A stretch of 64,000 nucleotides of DNA. Origin: Bacteroidales bacterium (GTDB lineage: Bacteria > Bacteroidota > Bacteroidia > Bacteroidales > UBA1402). Numbering within the stretch: the first letter of the stretch is position 1; each line of letters starts with the position of its first letter. A model generated the notes under the pieces. That model ran no database searches. It saw only the letters and a program-made list of their open reading frames with translations, and was not told the origin of the DNA. The stretch is taken from NCBI GenBank assembly GCA_017464285.1, contig JAFUDT010000004.1, forward strand, positions 1 through 64,000, read 5' to 3'. The translations under genes were made by a program, and so were the position numbers. This document shows, piece by piece, positions 1 to 9,608 of this stretch.

Positions 1-423
1 CTGTATGTTGCCGAAGTTGAGCATGTAGAGCGTGTAGGCGCGTACCTCGTAGTAGCCCGAGGCATATTCGCTCTTGAGGACGAACTGTCCGTGGCAGCGT
101 CCGTCCTCAGAGATCTTGAGCACCCTGGTGTCCACGACGGTGCCCTCTCGGGTGATGAGCTGGACGTGCAGCACGCGGCTCAGGGGCGTGGCCCGGTGGT
201 CGGGCGCCGTGACCACGTAGGCGGCGAACCACAGGGTGTCGCCGATGTAGTAGGCCGTGTTGTCGAAATGGAGATAGACCTTCTCCTGGGGCAGGATGCG
301 GTTGAAGGTGCCGATGTTCTGCACGAACTGCGACAGACGCTCGGAGGCCGACCCAGCGGCAAAAGCCTGCACTGGCATAACGGCCAGCAGTACTGTCACC
401 CAGAGAATGATTCGAGACTTCAT
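1..423 (-). CDS. Exported MG2-like surface protein, N-terminal fragment (cut by window edge)
   Basis: An open frame runs leftward from ATG at 423-421 to the window edge, giving 141 residues with no stop. The first ~23 residues are a signal peptide (basic MKSR, hydrophobic core, then AFAAG). The body aligns by eye with the N-terminus of the next gene upstream: both carry LPQEKVYLHFDN-like, AAYVV-like, LSRVL and YEVRAYT-Y-MLNFG blocks. These are typical of the macroglobulin-type (MG2) domain found in large exported Bacteroidota proteins. The gap to the neighbour is 60 bp and holds a -7 box, so the two may be separately transcribed or read through. The role is unknown; a cell-envelope location is inferred from the signal peptide. 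Confidence 0.8.
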   Translation of the reverse strand, partial: MKSRIILWVTVLLAVMPVQAFAAGSASERLSQFVQNIGTFNRILPQEKVYLHFDNTAYYIGDTLWFAAYVVTAPDHRATPLSRVLHVQLITREGTVVDTRVLKISEDGRCHGQFVLKSEYASGYYEVRAYTLYMLNFGNIQ

Positions 424-465
424 CTGACAGAAGTGTCTAGTGTAATAAGCGGATATATTTCTGTT

Positions 466-473
466 CAAAGATA
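466..473 (-). promoter_or_regulatory. -7 box of a Bacteroidota promoter
   Basis: On the minus strand this reads TATCTTTG, a match to TAnnTTTG, 43 bp before the ATG at 423. I find no clear TTTG at the right spacing upstream, where the end of the neighbouring gene lies, so this is a half-supported promoter. Confidence 0.45.
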
Positions 474-483
474 CGAAAATAAT

Positions 484-3462
484 TTACTGTTTGAGCACCA
501 CAGGCCGGCCGTCTGGGGTGAGGCCTTCGGCATCGAGGGAGAGGAAACGGCCGCTGCTGCTGTTGAAGAACTCAACGCAGACCTGTCCCTTCTCGTCGGT
601 TTTCAGGTCGGGATTCCAGTAAAGCGTGCGTCGATGGTCGGGGGGCAGCTGCTCCAGCCGTTTGCCCCGATAGTCGGGCGACACGAAATCCCGACTGTAG
701 GAAAAGCCTTTGACCAGCGTTCGACGCTGACCGACGACGGAAGGTATGACTATGGCCGGCTCGTCTTTCCCACGCGGAATGAACACGGCGACACAGTCCG
801 GACGACGGTCGTTCTGGACAATTCCGCCACGGTCTTTGACGTCAGGTATTCCTTCCAGTTCGTCAGCCTTTTTTTCTTCCTCCTCCCTGGCCTTTTCATC
901 GTATTTGGCAAAGTTTCTTACCTTGAAACGCGAAGGTTTGCGGTTGATCTTGATGCCCCAACCTTCATGTTGGGGTCTATATAGCAAGTCGCGGTCAACC
1001 TGTGAGACCTGGGCCTTCCCTTGCGGAAGCCAGAATGTCTGCAACATTTCCGGATCTGAGCGGATCACAATCTCCTTCATGTCACTGATTTTGTCACGAT
1101 AGCGATAGGTCTGCCAGTATAGTTTTCCCTCAGGTATTTCTGTATCGGAGGTATAACGGGTGGCAAACACTGTATTGAATATGTTGGGCGGGAAGTTGTA
1201 GCGGTCCATGATGCTCATGACCAGCGTGTCGGGATGACGGACAATCACTCCGGGACGTATCCTGTACATGTCGTACATATATTCCAGTTCCTCGGAAATG
1301 TCATAGTGTCGCAAGGAATACTGGTGCTGTATGTGCCGGCGACGGTTCTTGCGGGTGATGGAGACCTCCGGCAGAGAAAACTGCATCAGGGAATCCCGTA
1401 TCTGATACATCTGAGCACTGACGCGCATCTCCATATTATCATCGGGCAGGTTCAGTTCATAGTAGGATATAGGGCGCGGTGTTGGGGAAAACCAGCGGTT
1501 GAGTGTCAGCATGTGGGAACCGTAAAAGGAATAGTCCGACAGAGACAGCGATACATAGGCCTCTCCGTAAAAGGGAGTCAATTGCAGTGCATAGTTGCCT
1601 AGTCCGTTACTTTGCAGACGACCGATGTAGCGTGTAGTGTCTGTATTGTAAAAGACATAACTTACATCTGCGTTCCTGAGTCTGGGCTTCCGGAGTCGTT
1701 CTACGTTGTAGATGCTGCCGTCCACCATCAGTCCCTTTTCGATGGGTTGCGTCCAGCCTTCCTCCTTGTAGCGCAGGTTCATGTTCTCCCACTGGTATCG
1801 GCACCAGCCGCGCGTGAGCATGAGCAGGTCCAGGTGCAGCCGGTGCAGGCGGTCGTCTTTCTCGAAGTAGTAGGCCGCCTGCTTGATGTAGCCGTGCAGC
1901 TCGGAGGAGAGCAGCATCCACGTGTAGCAGTCTTCTGTATAGTAGGTCATGTCGTCTGTCTCGCGGTCCCTGACCGAGAGCGACAGGGAGGCTTCCAAAG
2001 GCCGTCCCTCTGCGTCGGAGCACTGCAGCCGGAGACGTTGCAGGGCATAGGGCTCCATGGGGATCTCCCTTCCTGACCGCGCAGTGTCACTTCGGACAAT
2101 GTAAATTCTCGTATCGGTCTTCCTCGAGGCGTCCTTCTCCTGCCGGACGAAAAGGCAGCGCTGGGCCAGGGCCCGGCCCTCGCGGTCGAAGACCGACACC
2201 GTGTTCACCCCCTCGGGCATCCACTCGCGGGCCACGGGCAGACGCGTCAGGCCTCGGGCCCTGACCACGAAGAAACGGTAGATCTGCCCCCGGCAGGAGA
2301 GCGCCACGGCCACCAGCGAGTCGGTGAACATCTCTCCCGGCACATAATGGCAGATGACGTCCAGGCTGTCGCCCCGGTAGGGCTCCTCCACGGCCAGGGC
2401 GCAGCCCGACTCGTAGCTTTCGGGCAGGGGAAAACGGTACTCCTTGCCGCCGTAGCGCACACGGGCCGTGTATTTCTCACCCGTGCTGAGCAGGCTAAAG
2501 TCGCCCGTCCCGTCGATGACGGGTGTCAGATGCGCCACCTGGCCTCCGCGGGCGTCATAGACGGCTCCGCTCAGGTTCAGCCCGCGGCCCTCCCGGTTGG
2601 AGACCGTGAAGGCCACGCGCTGACGGGCCCCCTTGACCAGCACCCCTCCCTCGGGAAAGAACTCCACGGTGATCGGGTCGGGCTCCTTCGCGCGCCGTTC
2701 CTCATCGAAGGCCTCATCGGCCGGCACCAGGCTGCGGCGTTTCTTGGGATCCCAGCGCGGCAGGGGTTCATAGTAATACTGTTCGCGCGCCTTCTTCGAG
2801 GGCGGTATCAGATAGGACAGCAGCGAGTACTGTCCGGCATGGCGGTAGGTATGCGAACGGTTGCGGCGAGACAGGTCACGGTCCATGATGGTCCGCTCGC
2901 CGTAGTCTCCGTCCCTGACGGCACGATAGACGGGAAAGACGCGGGAGAAGACGGCGTCCTCACCGAAATTGAGCATGTAGCGCGTGTAGGCCCTCACCTC
3001 GAAGTAGCCCGGCAGGTAGAGTGAGTCCAGGTGGAAATCGCCGTGGCACTGTCCGTTTTCAACGGGCAGCTTGCGGGTCTCGAGCACGGCTCCTTCGGGA
3101 GAGAGCAGCTCCACGTAGAGCACCCGGCTCAACAAGCTCGGCCGGTTGTCCGAGGAGCGCACCACATAGGCCTTGAACCAGATGGTCTCTTCCAGAAAGT
3201 ACGAGGTGTTGTCGAAATGCAGGAAGACCTTCTCCTGCGGATAGAGTTCGTTGAAGCGGTTGATGTCGTTGAAGAACAAGGCCATGCGCGTCTCCATGTC
3301 GAGTGTGTCGTTCCAGCCGGGCGGCACATAGCTCTCCATGAGCGGCTCCTCCCCTTCCTTGAGGCGGTGCCACCAGCCGGTCAGAATGTTCCTTCCGTGC
3401 AGCTCCAGCACGGATACGAGCATCAGACAGCAACAAAGGTATCGATTATGCATATTAACCAA
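484..3462 (-). CDS. Large exported MG2-domain protein, paralogue of the downstream gene
   Basis: A 992-residue protein with a hydrophobic N-terminus (about residues 8-21) read as a signal peptide; its start could also be the ATG at 3453. Residues ~60-170 match the 141-residue fragment encoded at 1-423, so the two are tandem paralogues. The rest looks like repeated beta-sandwich segments (EFFPEGG, then a linker rich in charged residues), and around residue 700 a stretch SLPEVSITRKNRR resembles the connector before a degenerate TonB plug-like segment. The C-terminus (LYWNPDLKTDEKGQ, then EFFNSSS) is the usual end of this Bacteroidota family. Function is unknown; envelope or surface location is inferred. 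It has its own good promoter at 3512-3482. Confidence 0.85.
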   Translation of the reverse strand: MVNMHNRYLCCCLMLVSVLELHGRNILTGWWHRLKEGEEPLMESYVPPGWNDTLDMETRMALFFNDINRFNELYPQEKVFLHFDNTSYFLEETIWFKAYVVRSSDNRPSLLSRVLYVELLSPEGAVLETRKLPVENGQCHGDFHLDSLYLPGYFEVRAYTRYMLNFGEDAVFSRVFPVYRAVRDGDYGERTIMDRDLSRRNRSHTYRHAGQYSLLSYLIPPSKKAREQYYYEPLPRWDPKKRRSLVPADEAFDEERRAKEPDPITVEFFPEGGVLVKGARQRVAFTVSNREGRGLNLSGAVYDARGGQVAHLTPVIDGTGDFSLLSTGEKYTARVRYGGKEYRFPLPESYESGCALAVEEPYRGDSLDVICHYVPGEMFTDSLVAVALSCRGQIYRFFVVRARGLTRLPVAREWMPEGVNTVSVFDREGRALAQRCLFVRQEKDASRKTDTRIYIVRSDTARSGREIPMEPYALQRLRLQCSDAEGRPLEASLSLSVRDRETDDMTYYTEDCYTWMLLSSELHGYIKQAAYYFEKDDRLHRLHLDLLMLTRGWCRYQWENMNLRYKEEGWTQPIEKGLMVDGSIYNVERLRKPRLRNADVSYVFYNTDTTRYIGRLQSNGLGNYALQLTPFYGEAYVSLSLSDYSFYGSHMLTLNRWFSPTPRPISYYELNLPDDNMEMRVSAQMYQIRDSLMQFSLPEVSITRKNRRRHIQHQYSLRHYDISEELEYMYDMYRIRPGVIVRHPDTLVMSIMDRYNFPPNIFNTVFATRYTSDTEIPEGKLYWQTYRYRDKISDMKEIVIRSDPEMLQTFWLPQGKAQVSQVDRDLLYRPQHEGWGIKINRKPSRFKVRNFAKYDEKAREEEEKKADELEGIPDVKDRGGIVQNDRRPDCVAVFIPRGKDEPAIVIPSVVGQRRTLVKGFSYSRDFVSPDYRGKRLEQLPPDHRRTLYWNPDLKTDEKGQVCVEFFNSSSGRFLSLDAEGLTPDGRPVVLKQ

Positions 3463-3481
3463 ATTCCCGTTTTCGGTTTGC

Positions 3482-3512
3482 CAAAGATAGCAAGCGGAAA
3501 AGGAAATACAAA
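3482..3512 (-). promoter_or_regulatory. Promoter of the 992-residue MG2 protein gene
   Basis: Minus strand: TTTG at 3512-3509, 19-bp spacer, TATCTTTG at 3489-3482. This fits the Bacteroidota primary sigma consensus at both boxes. The -7 box ends 19 nt before the ATG at 3462, implying a short leader. Confidence 0.75.
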
Positions 3513-3663
3513 AAAACTTTTGCCATTATTACCAAAATAAAGGCACGCCATTATCACAAGTGAAGATACGTTCCTCCATTCCCTTCTGCAGGTTTTTTCT
3601 TGATTTTTCCATACCTCGCATGGGATAGTTTTATGGCTTAAAAACTTTTCTGTGTCAAAAGTG

Positions 3664-3695
3664 TTTGCGAATGGAATCGCTTTGTATTATTTTTG
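3664..3695 (+). promoter_or_regulatory. Promoter of the EF-hand membrane protein gene
   Basis: TTTG at 3664-3667, 20-bp spacer, TATTTTTG at 3688-3695, a full match to TTTG-N19/20-TAnnTTTG. Transcription should begin near 3702, leaving a leader of about 84 nt before the ATG at 3786. The rest of the 323-bp gap (3463-3785) shows no gene. Confidence 0.8.
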
Positions 3696-3785
3696 TTCCC
3701 GGTCGTTAAGAGGGAATGATGTTGTGCAGTGCATGACTATTGCTTTGACTGGCCGAAAAAGGAAAACATTCAAATTTGATATGGT

Positions 3786-6053
3786 ATGGCAGTAAAAGAG
3801 AATTACAAATGGAATTTTACCACTTTGGGTGGTGCAACGCGTGTGAACATCACTTCGGGTGAGGATATCGCACACCTGGGCGAACTCGACCAGAAACTGT
3901 GGACGGTCTTGAGCTGTCCGGTCAAGGGGCTGGAATTCGATGAGAAGACGCTGGCCATGATTGATACCGATCATGACGGCAGCATCCGTGTCAACGAAGT
4001 CATGGCCGTAGCCAAATGGCTGACGACAGTGCTCAGTGACAAGGATATACTCTTAAAGCAGCAGGACAGCTTACCTTTGACGGCCTTCAACCAAGAGGAT
4101 TCGGAAGGGCTGAAACTCTATCAGTCTGCCAAACAGATTCTTGCCAACCTTGGCCTGGAAAAAGACAGCATCTCTGTTGCCGATACGGCCGACAGTCTGG
4201 CTATTTTTGCCAAGACCCGGTTCAACGGTGACGGTATCATCACCCCTGATTCCACCGACGACGAGGCCCTGAAAACGCTGATAGGCCAGATTATCGCCAC
4301 CATCGGCTCTGAAACCGACCGTAGCGGCGCAGCCGGTATCAATGCCGACCAGATAGCCCGGTTCTATGAGGCCTGTGCTGCCTATGCTGCCTGGAAGGGC
4401 GCAGAAGAGAGTGACAAGGCGACCATCCTCCCCTACGGCGAGAATACCGAAGCTGCCTATGCTGCCTGCATGGCGCTGAAGGACAAGATTGCCGACTATT
4501 TCATGCGTTGTAAGCTGGTATCCTTCAATCAGGACTTCAGCTCGGCCCTGGATCTTTCTGTGGGCAAGGTAGAAAGCATTAGCGGCAACGACCTTTCCAA
4601 CAGTCAGGACGAAATAGCCTCTTATCCTCTGGCCCGTATCGGTCACGGATCCGAACTGCCCTTTACCGGGATCAATCCTGCTTGGCAGGGAGCCTTTGAG
4701 CAGTTGAAGACGCTGGTGCTGGACGTGACCTTCCCCAAGCGCAAATCCATCTCTGAATCCGAATGGCAGGGCATCCTTTCAGGTTTCGATGCCTATGTCG
4801 CCTGGAAAGGGGCCAAGGCCGGCGAGGCGGTCGAATCTTTGGGACTGGAGGTCGTGAAAGACATCCTGGCCAAGGACCAGAAAGCCGCATTGCTGTCGCT
4901 CATCGAACAGGATCTGGCCCTGGCCGAGGAAGCTGGAGCCATCGAGTCGGTTGACAAACTGTTGCACTTCAGCCGCGATTTCTACGGCCTGCTCAGAAAC
5001 TATGTCGCCATGAACGATTTCTATGACAGCTACAAGGGCGAGACCAAGGCTGTCTTCCAGGCTGGACGCCTGTACATCGACCAGCGTAGCTGCGATCTGT
5101 GCATCAAGGTGAGCGACATGGGCAAGCACGGAGACATGGCCGGTCTGAGCGGTATGTATATCCTTTACTGCACCTGCACCTCCAAGGTGAAGGGCCAGAC
5201 CATGACCATTGCCGCCGTTCTGACAGACGGAGATGTGGACGACCTGAGGGTCGGCAAGAATGCCGTATTTTACGATCGCGACGGACTGGACTGGGATGCC
5301 ACCATCACCAAGATCATCGACAACCCGATCAGTGTCCGTCAGGCTTTCTGGTCGCCTTATAAGAAGCTTGGTCGCTGGTTCTCGGAGAAAATCAACAAGA
5401 TGGCAGCCGACAAGGAGAGCAAGGCTTCGGCCGACCTCATCGCCAAGGCGGATTCCACCTCTATTCCGGCAGACGGTAAACCGGCCACTGCAGACAGCAA
5501 GAAACAAGCTTTCGACATCGCCAAGTTTGCCGGTATCTTTGCTGCCATCGGCATGGCTGTCGGCTATATTGCCAGTGCGCTGCTCGGTTTGGCCAAAGGG
5601 GTTGCCTCCCTGCCCTGGTGGAGTATCTTCATCATCATCGCTGCCATTATCCTGATCATATCCGGACCGTCGATGTTCAGCGCCTGGCTCAAGCTGCGCC
5701 GGCGTAACCTGGCACCGGTGCTCAATGCCAACGGCTGGGCCATCAACTCCAAGATTCTGGTCAGGACGCGCTTCGGTGCAACGTTGACTTCTCTGGCCAA
5801 ATATCCGAAAATCCCCGGCAACGATCCTTTCGAGACCAAGAAATCGACCATCAGAAGAAGATGGATTATCGGAATCTTGCTGACGCTGATCGTCGCTTTC
5901 GGCGTGCTCTACTTCACCGACTCCCTGACACGCATAGGTTTGCCTTTCCATAAGCAAAAGGCTGTTGCAGAACAGGTGGAAGCAGTACCTCAGGCGGAGG
6001 AAAGTGCTGCAGAAGCTGCTCCTGTCGTCGAAACGGAACCGGTTGCCGAATAG
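3786..6053 (+). CDS. EF-hand-containing membrane protein of unknown function
   Basis: 755 residues. A canonical EF-hand loop lies at residues 60-71 (D60, D62, D64, G65, S66, I67, E71). A second, degenerate loop (FNGDGIIT), lacking the first acidic ligand, follows about 75 residues later. The long middle is soluble and alpha-rich. Three membrane segments lie at the C-terminus: about 581-604, 612-632 and 693-710; the tail is acidic and alanine-rich. There is no signal peptide, so the large N-terminal part is probably cytoplasmic with a C-terminal anchor. It stands alone between a strong promoter and a terminator. I recognise it only as a conserved Bacteroidota hypothetical; calcium-dependent behaviour is inference from the loop. 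Confidence 0.85.
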   Translation: MAVKENYKWNFTTLGGATRVNITSGEDIAHLGELDQKLWTVLSCPVKGLEFDEKTLAMIDTDHDGSIRVNEVMAVAKWLTTVLSDKDILLKQQDSLPLTAFNQEDSEGLKLYQSAKQILANLGLEKDSISVADTADSLAIFAKTRFNGDGIITPDSTDDEALKTLIGQIIATIGSETDRSGAAGINADQIARFYEACAAYAAWKGAEESDKATILPYGENTEAAYAACMALKDKIADYFMRCKLVSFNQDFSSALDLSVGKVESISGNDLSNSQDEIASYPLARIGHGSELPFTGINPAWQGAFEQLKTLVLDVTFPKRKSISESEWQGILSGFDAYVAWKGAKAGEAVESLGLEVVKDILAKDQKAALLSLIEQDLALAEEAGAIESVDKLLHFSRDFYGLLRNYVAMNDFYDSYKGETKAVFQAGRLYIDQRSCDLCIKVSDMGKHGDMAGLSGMYILYCTCTSKVKGQTMTIAAVLTDGDVDDLRVGKNAVFYDRDGLDWDATITKIIDNPISVRQAFWSPYKKLGRWFSEKINKMAADKESKASADLIAKADSTSIPADGKPATADSKKQAFDIAKFAGIFAAIGMAVGYIASALLGLAKGVASLPWWSIFIIIAAIILIISGPSMFSAWLKLRRRNLAPVLNANGWAINSKILVRTRFGATLTSLAKYPKIPGNDPFETKKSTIRRRWIIGILLTLIVAFGVLYFTDSLTRIGLPFHKQKAVAEQVEAVPQAEESAAEAAPVVETEPVAE

Positions 6054-6076
6054 GCTGAGGCAATAGCCGTGTAAAC

Positions 6077-6122
6077 AAGCGGCCTCCCCTGGCAGTTTCC
6101 TGCATGGGGAGGCCGCTTTTGT
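6077..6122. terminator. Bidirectional intrinsic terminator
   Basis: A perfect 13-bp stem (AAGCGGCCTCCCC with its complement), with a further 4-bp GCAG/CTGC stem inside, followed by a T run on the plus strand and preceded by A-rich sequence that gives U-like residues on the minus strand. It sits between convergent genes ending at 6053 and 6158 and can serve both. Confidence 0.85.
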
Positions 6123-6157
6123 AGCTTAGACCCAGATATTCTTACTTTTACGAATGC

Positions 6158-6742
6158 CTATTTCTGAGGATGTTCTTTGAGCCATTCGGCCGCTAGGCAC
6201 ACCTGGTCGTACCACTCCTGTCCGAAGCGTCGGATGAGCGGTTCCTTGAGGAAACGGTAGACAGGCAGGTCCAGTTGCCGCCCGCATTCAACAGCTCCCC
6301 GGCAGACATCCCAGTACTGGTAGTTGACGGCTGTCTTGCCCGAGGCCAGCTTTTGCAGCCGGATAGGGTAAAGATGGCAGGAAACAGGCTTCATGAAGCT
6401 GGTTTTGCCGGCCCGCCAGGCTTTTTCCAGGGCGCAATAGCAAATGCCTTTCTCATCATAGCAGGTGAAGACACAGTCTTTGCCGTTGATGATCGAGGTG
6501 ACACTTTCGCCGTCCCGGTCCCGGTAGGAAACACCTTGCCGGTTGATCAGCGCCCGGGCCTGTAGCGACAGGTCTTCCCAAACCGCCGGCAGGGCCTGTT
6601 GGATCTGCGGGATTTCCTCTTCGAGCAGCGGGGCACCGGCTTCGCCCTCCACGCAGCAGTAGCCCTTGCAGCGGCTCAGGTCGCAGCAGAACCTCTTGTC
6701 AAAGACATCCAGGCTGATGAGCGTGTCGTCTATCTCTATCAC
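6158..6742 (-). CDS. DUF3109 family cysteine-rich protein
   Basis: 194 residues matching DUF3109: the N-terminus carries the cluster CCDLSRCKGYCC (about residues 19-30), with further cysteines in CVFTCYDEKGICYCAL and CHLYPIR. The arrangement suggests metal or Fe-S binding, but the function is not established. The gene starts one base after gpmI ends, so it is very probably the last gene of the OmpA-lipoprotein/gpmI/DUF3109 transcript, which ends at the hairpin at 6077-6122. Confidence 0.85.
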   Translation of the reverse strand: MIEIDDTLISLDVFDKRFCCDLSRCKGYCCVEGEAGAPLLEEEIPQIQQALPAVWEDLSLQARALINRQGVSYRDRDGESVTSIINGKDCVFTCYDEKGICYCALEKAWRAGKTSFMKPVSCHLYPIRLQKLASGKTAVNYQYWDVCRGAVECGRQLDLPVYRFLKEPLIRRFGQEWYDQVCLAAEWLKEHPQK

Positions 6743-6743
6743 C

Positions 6744-8270
6744 TTAGTCCTGAATCAGGTTCTTGCCCGTCATTTCGGCCGGCTGGCTGATACCCATGAT
6801 GTGGCAGAGCGAGGGTGCCACATCGGCCAGAATGCCGTCCGACACCTTGGCCGTCTTGTTCGTGGTGACATACACGAAGGGCACCGGATTGAGCGAATGG
6901 GCTGTATTGGGACTTCCGTCTTCGTTAATCGCATTGTCTGCATTGCCATGGTCGGCGATGATGATCACTTCATAATGATGAGCCTTGGCAGCTTCCACCA
7001 CCTTGTTGACATTGGCATCGACGGCGATGACAGCTTTTTCGATGGCATGATAGACTCCGGTATGTCCGACCATGTCGCCGTTGGCATAGTTGACGGCAAT
7101 GAAGTCGTACTTTTCTGTCTCGATGGCTTGCTTGAGAGCATCTCCTACCTCATTGACGCTCATTTCCGGCTTCAGGTCGTAGGTGGCCACCTTGGGAGAA
7201 GGAATGAGAATGCGGTCTTCGTTGTCGAACTCTTTCTCTCTTCCTCCCGAAAAGAAGAAGGTCACATGGGCATACTTCTCGGTTTCTGCGATGCGTAGCT
7301 GGCGCAGACCGTTGGCGGCGACGATTTCACCCAGGGTGTTCTCGACATTTTCTTTGTTGAACAGGATGTGAAGACCCTGGAAGGTGGCATCGTAGGGGGT
7401 CATGCAGCAGTAGTGCAGCGGCAGCGTGTGCATCCCGGCTTCCGGCATGTCTTGCTGGGTCAGCACGATGGTCAGCTCCTTGGCACGGTCGTTGCGGAAG
7501 TTGAAGAAAATGACGGCGTCTCCGGCCTGGATGGTGGCTATCGGACGACCCTGGGCATCGACATGGCAGACAGGTTTGACGAACTCATCGGTAACGCCTT
7601 CATCATAGGATTCCTGCATGGCCTGGACCATGTCGGTAGAGGCCTTGCCCTTGCCGTCCACCAGCAGGTCGTAGGCTGCCTTGATGCGTTCCCAGCGTTT
7701 GTCCCGGTCCATGGCATAGTAGCGGCCAATGATCGAGGCAATGGCTCCGCCGTTTTCGGAGAGTTTCTCCTCCAGGGCACGGATAAAGCCGATGCCGCTG
7801 TGAGGATCGGTATCGCGACCGTCCATGAAGCAGTGGACATAGGATTTTTCTATGCCGTAGATTTTGGAAATTTCCGTCAATTTGAACAGATGGTCCAGAG
7901 AACTGTGTACGCCGCCGTCGGAGACCAGGCCGAGAAAATGAATCTGTTTGCCGTTGTCCTTGGCATATTGATAGACGGCTTTGATTTCCGGATTCTCCAG
8001 TATGCTGTTGTCGCGGCAGGCGATATTGATTTTCACCAGGTCCTGGTAGACCACGCGACCGGCTCCGATATTCAGGTGCCCCACTTCCGAGTTGCCCATC
8101 TGTCCGTCGGGCAGGCCGACATTTTCGCCCGAGGCCTGAAGCTGGGAATGCGGGTAGGTTTTGAGCAGACTGTCCCAATAGGGAGTCGGAGTGTTATAGA
8201 TGACATCTGCTTTTCCATGTTTGCCGATACCCCATCCGTCGAGGATCATCAGCATTGCTTTTTTCTTCAT
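6744..8270 (-). CDS. gpmI: 2,3-bisphosphoglycerate-independent phosphoglycerate mutase
   Basis: 508 residues, normal length for the manganese-dependent iPGM of the alkaline phosphatase superfamily, which interconverts 3- and 2-phosphoglycerate in glycolysis and gluconeogenesis. The N-terminus has the metal motif DGWG (residues 11-14), and the phosphorylated serine is S61 in [10 protein letters not shown]. Later IIADHGNAD and the His in [10 protein letters not shown] supply further metal ligands. It is transcribed between the OmpA-like lipoprotein gene (11 bp upstream) and the DUF3109 gene (1 bp downstream). The start ATG at 8270 places the conserved DGWGIG at the usual distance. Confidence 0.96.
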   Translation of the reverse strand: MKKKAMLMILDGWGIGKHGKADVIYNTPTPYWDSLLKTYPHSQLQASGENVGLPDGQMGNSEVGHLNIGAGRVVYQDLVKINIACRDNSILENPEIKAVYQYAKDNGKQIHFLGLVSDGGVHSSLDHLFKLTEISKIYGIEKSYVHCFMDGRDTDPHSGIGFIRALEEKLSENGGAIASIIGRYYAMDRDKRWERIKAAYDLLVDGKGKASTDMVQAMQESYDEGVTDEFVKPVCHVDAQGRPIATIQAGDAVIFFNFRNDRAKELTIVLTQQDMPEAGMHTLPLHYCCMTPYDATFQGLHILFNKENVENTLGEIVAANGLRQLRIAETEKYAHVTFFFSGGREKEFDNEDRILIPSPKVATYDLKPEMSVNEVGDALKQAIETEKYDFIAVNYANGDMVGHTGVYHAIEKAVIAVDANVNKVVEAAKAHHYEVIIIADHGNADNAINEDGSPNTAHSLNPVPFVYVTTNKTAKVSDGILADVAPSLCHIMGISQPAEMTGKNLIQD

Positions 8271-8281
8271 AATAGCTTTAT

Positions 8282-8920
8282 TTATAATGATTTGATTTGT
8301 TTCTTGGCTTTGGCTGTCATTTTCTTGTTGGCCACAATGGCGATTTCCATGCGCCGGTTCAGCTGCCGTCCTTCCGCCGTTTCATTGGTGATGACCGGGA
8401 CCATGGCTCCCTTGCCCTGTGTGAAGATATGCCTGATGCCGGCCTTGCGAAAGGTCTTCCGTATTTTCTTGGCCCTTTTCTCCGACAGGGACAGCGATAT
8501 GTAGTCCGAACCGTTGTTGTCCGTATGGACATAGAGATAGAGTTGTGTCTCCGGGAAATCGCGCAGGCACTCTCTGAGATCTGTGACAACGGGCAGGAAC
8601 TGTTCGCGGACATCGCTTTTGCCGCTCTTGAAAACCATGTCGGAAGGAAAAACAATGAGCACCCCTTCATCGGGCTGCCGGACCATTATCTGCTCATCGT
8701 CCAGCGTCTGCAGGATTTTGTCCCGCAGCAGCGACATCTCTTTCTTGACGGCGGCACCGGCTTCTCCACCCACCTTGGCGTCAATAATGTATTCGACTAC
8801 CGTGTTTTTGAAAAGATCGTCAATGTCCCTGTCAAAGATTTCATTGGTGATTTCCTTGGGGACGGTGCAGCCGCCAAGCAGCAGCAGCAGGACAATCAAA
8901 GCGGATAAAAGCCTGTTCAT
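8282..8920 (-). CDS. OmpA-family lipoprotein
   Basis: 212 residues. Residues 1-18 form a lipoprotein signal with lipobox LGGC (Cys18). Residues ~100-205 are an OmpA-like peptidoglycan-binding domain: FKSGKSDV, then [20 protein letters not shown], then GKGAMVP, then [16 protein letters not shown]. The expected place is the outer membrane, facing the periplasm and contacting peptidoglycan. It is the first gene of a three-gene minus-strand unit with gpmI. What links an envelope lipoprotein to a glycolytic enzyme is not evident; the pairing may be simply shared transcription. Confidence 0.9.
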   Translation of the reverse strand: MNRLLSALIVLLLLLGGCTVPKEITNEIFDRDIDDLFKNTVVEYIIDAKVGGEAGAAVKKEMSLLRDKILQTLDDEQIMVRQPDEGVLIVFPSDMVFKSGKSDVREQFLPVVTDLRECLRDFPETQLYLYVHTDNNGSDYISLSLSEKRAKKIRKTFRKAGIRHIFTQGKGAMVPVITNETAEGRQLNRRMEIAIVANKKMTAKAKKQIKSL

Positions 8921-8940
8921 ACAGTCTTGCCATTGGACTG

Positions 8941-8948
8941 CAAAAGTA
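8941..8948 (-). promoter_or_regulatory. -7 box for the OmpA lipoprotein-gpmI-DUF3109 unit
   Basis: Minus strand reads TACTTTTG, a TAnnTTTG match ending 20 nt before the ATG at 8920. The -33 region (around 8970) has only a T-rich approximation. Confidence 0.55.
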
Positions 8949-8999
8949 ATACAAGTCGGCCGATTTTCTTCGAAAAGGAGAAAAAATACGCTGAGGGAA

Positions 9000-9029
9000 T
9001 TGTGTTTACAATAATAATATATATCTTTG
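9000..9029 (+). promoter_or_regulatory. Promoter of the rimP-nusA-infB-suf run
   Basis: TTG at 9000-9002, 19-bp spacer, TATCTTTG at 9022-9029. The leader to the rimP ATG (9093) is about 57 nt. I find no comparable promoter in the short gaps between later genes up to 19617. Confidence 0.65.
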
Positions 9030-9092
9030 CGGCCGTAACGATGTGTCGGGGGGACGGATGTTCCTCCTTTTTTTATCCGAAAGAGGGCTTAA

Positions 9093-9560
9093 ATGATTAG
9101 CAGAGAGACTGTTTTTCAGCTTGTTGAAAGCTGGACCGAGGCCAGAGGCTTTTTCCCCGTCGATGTCACCGTGGGGCAGGATAACCTTATTTGCGTCGAA
9201 ATAGAGGCGGACAGAGGCTCTGTCCAGATTGACGATTGCGCCGACCTGAGTCGCTATATCGAAGAGCATCTGGACAGGGATAAAGAAGATTATTCCCTGG
9301 AAGTCTCCTCGGCAGGTATCGGTCAGCCTTTCAAGGTGCACCGGCAGTTTTTGAAACATGTGGGCAAGGATGTGGATGTCTGCCTCAAGGACGGTCGCAA
9401 ACTGACCGGAATACTCAGCCGGGCCGGCGAGGAAGATTTCTCCGTTACGGTGCCCCGCAAAGTCAGGCCCGAGGGAGCCAAACGTCCGGTGATGAAGGAA
9501 ATCGACGAGATCTATCGCTATGACCAGACGGCCTGGGTCAGGTACCGTCTTGTTTTCTGA
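9093..9560 (+). CDS. rimP: Ribosome maturation factor RimP
   Basis: 155 residues, usual RimP size. The N-terminal domain contains VEIEADRGSVQIDDCADLSR and then YSLEVSSAGIGQPFK, the family hallmark (normally LEVSSPGLDRPL); the second domain carries KDGRKLTGILS. RimP binds the 30S subunit during maturation. It precedes nusA and infB as in most bacteria, which supports the call. The ATG at 9093 is the first in-frame start after the promoter and leader. Confidence 0.94.
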   Translation: MISRETVFQLVESWTEARGFFPVDVTVGQDNLICVEIEADRGSVQIDDCADLSRYIEEHLDRDKEDYSLEVSSAGIGQPFKVHRQFLKHVGKDVDVCLKDGRKLTGILSRAGEEDFSVTVPRKVRPEGAKRPVMKEIDEIYRYDQTAWVRYRLVF

Positions 9561-9608
9561 TTTCGCAATATCAAGAATATCAAAGAAATAATCATAACAA
9601 AAACAACA

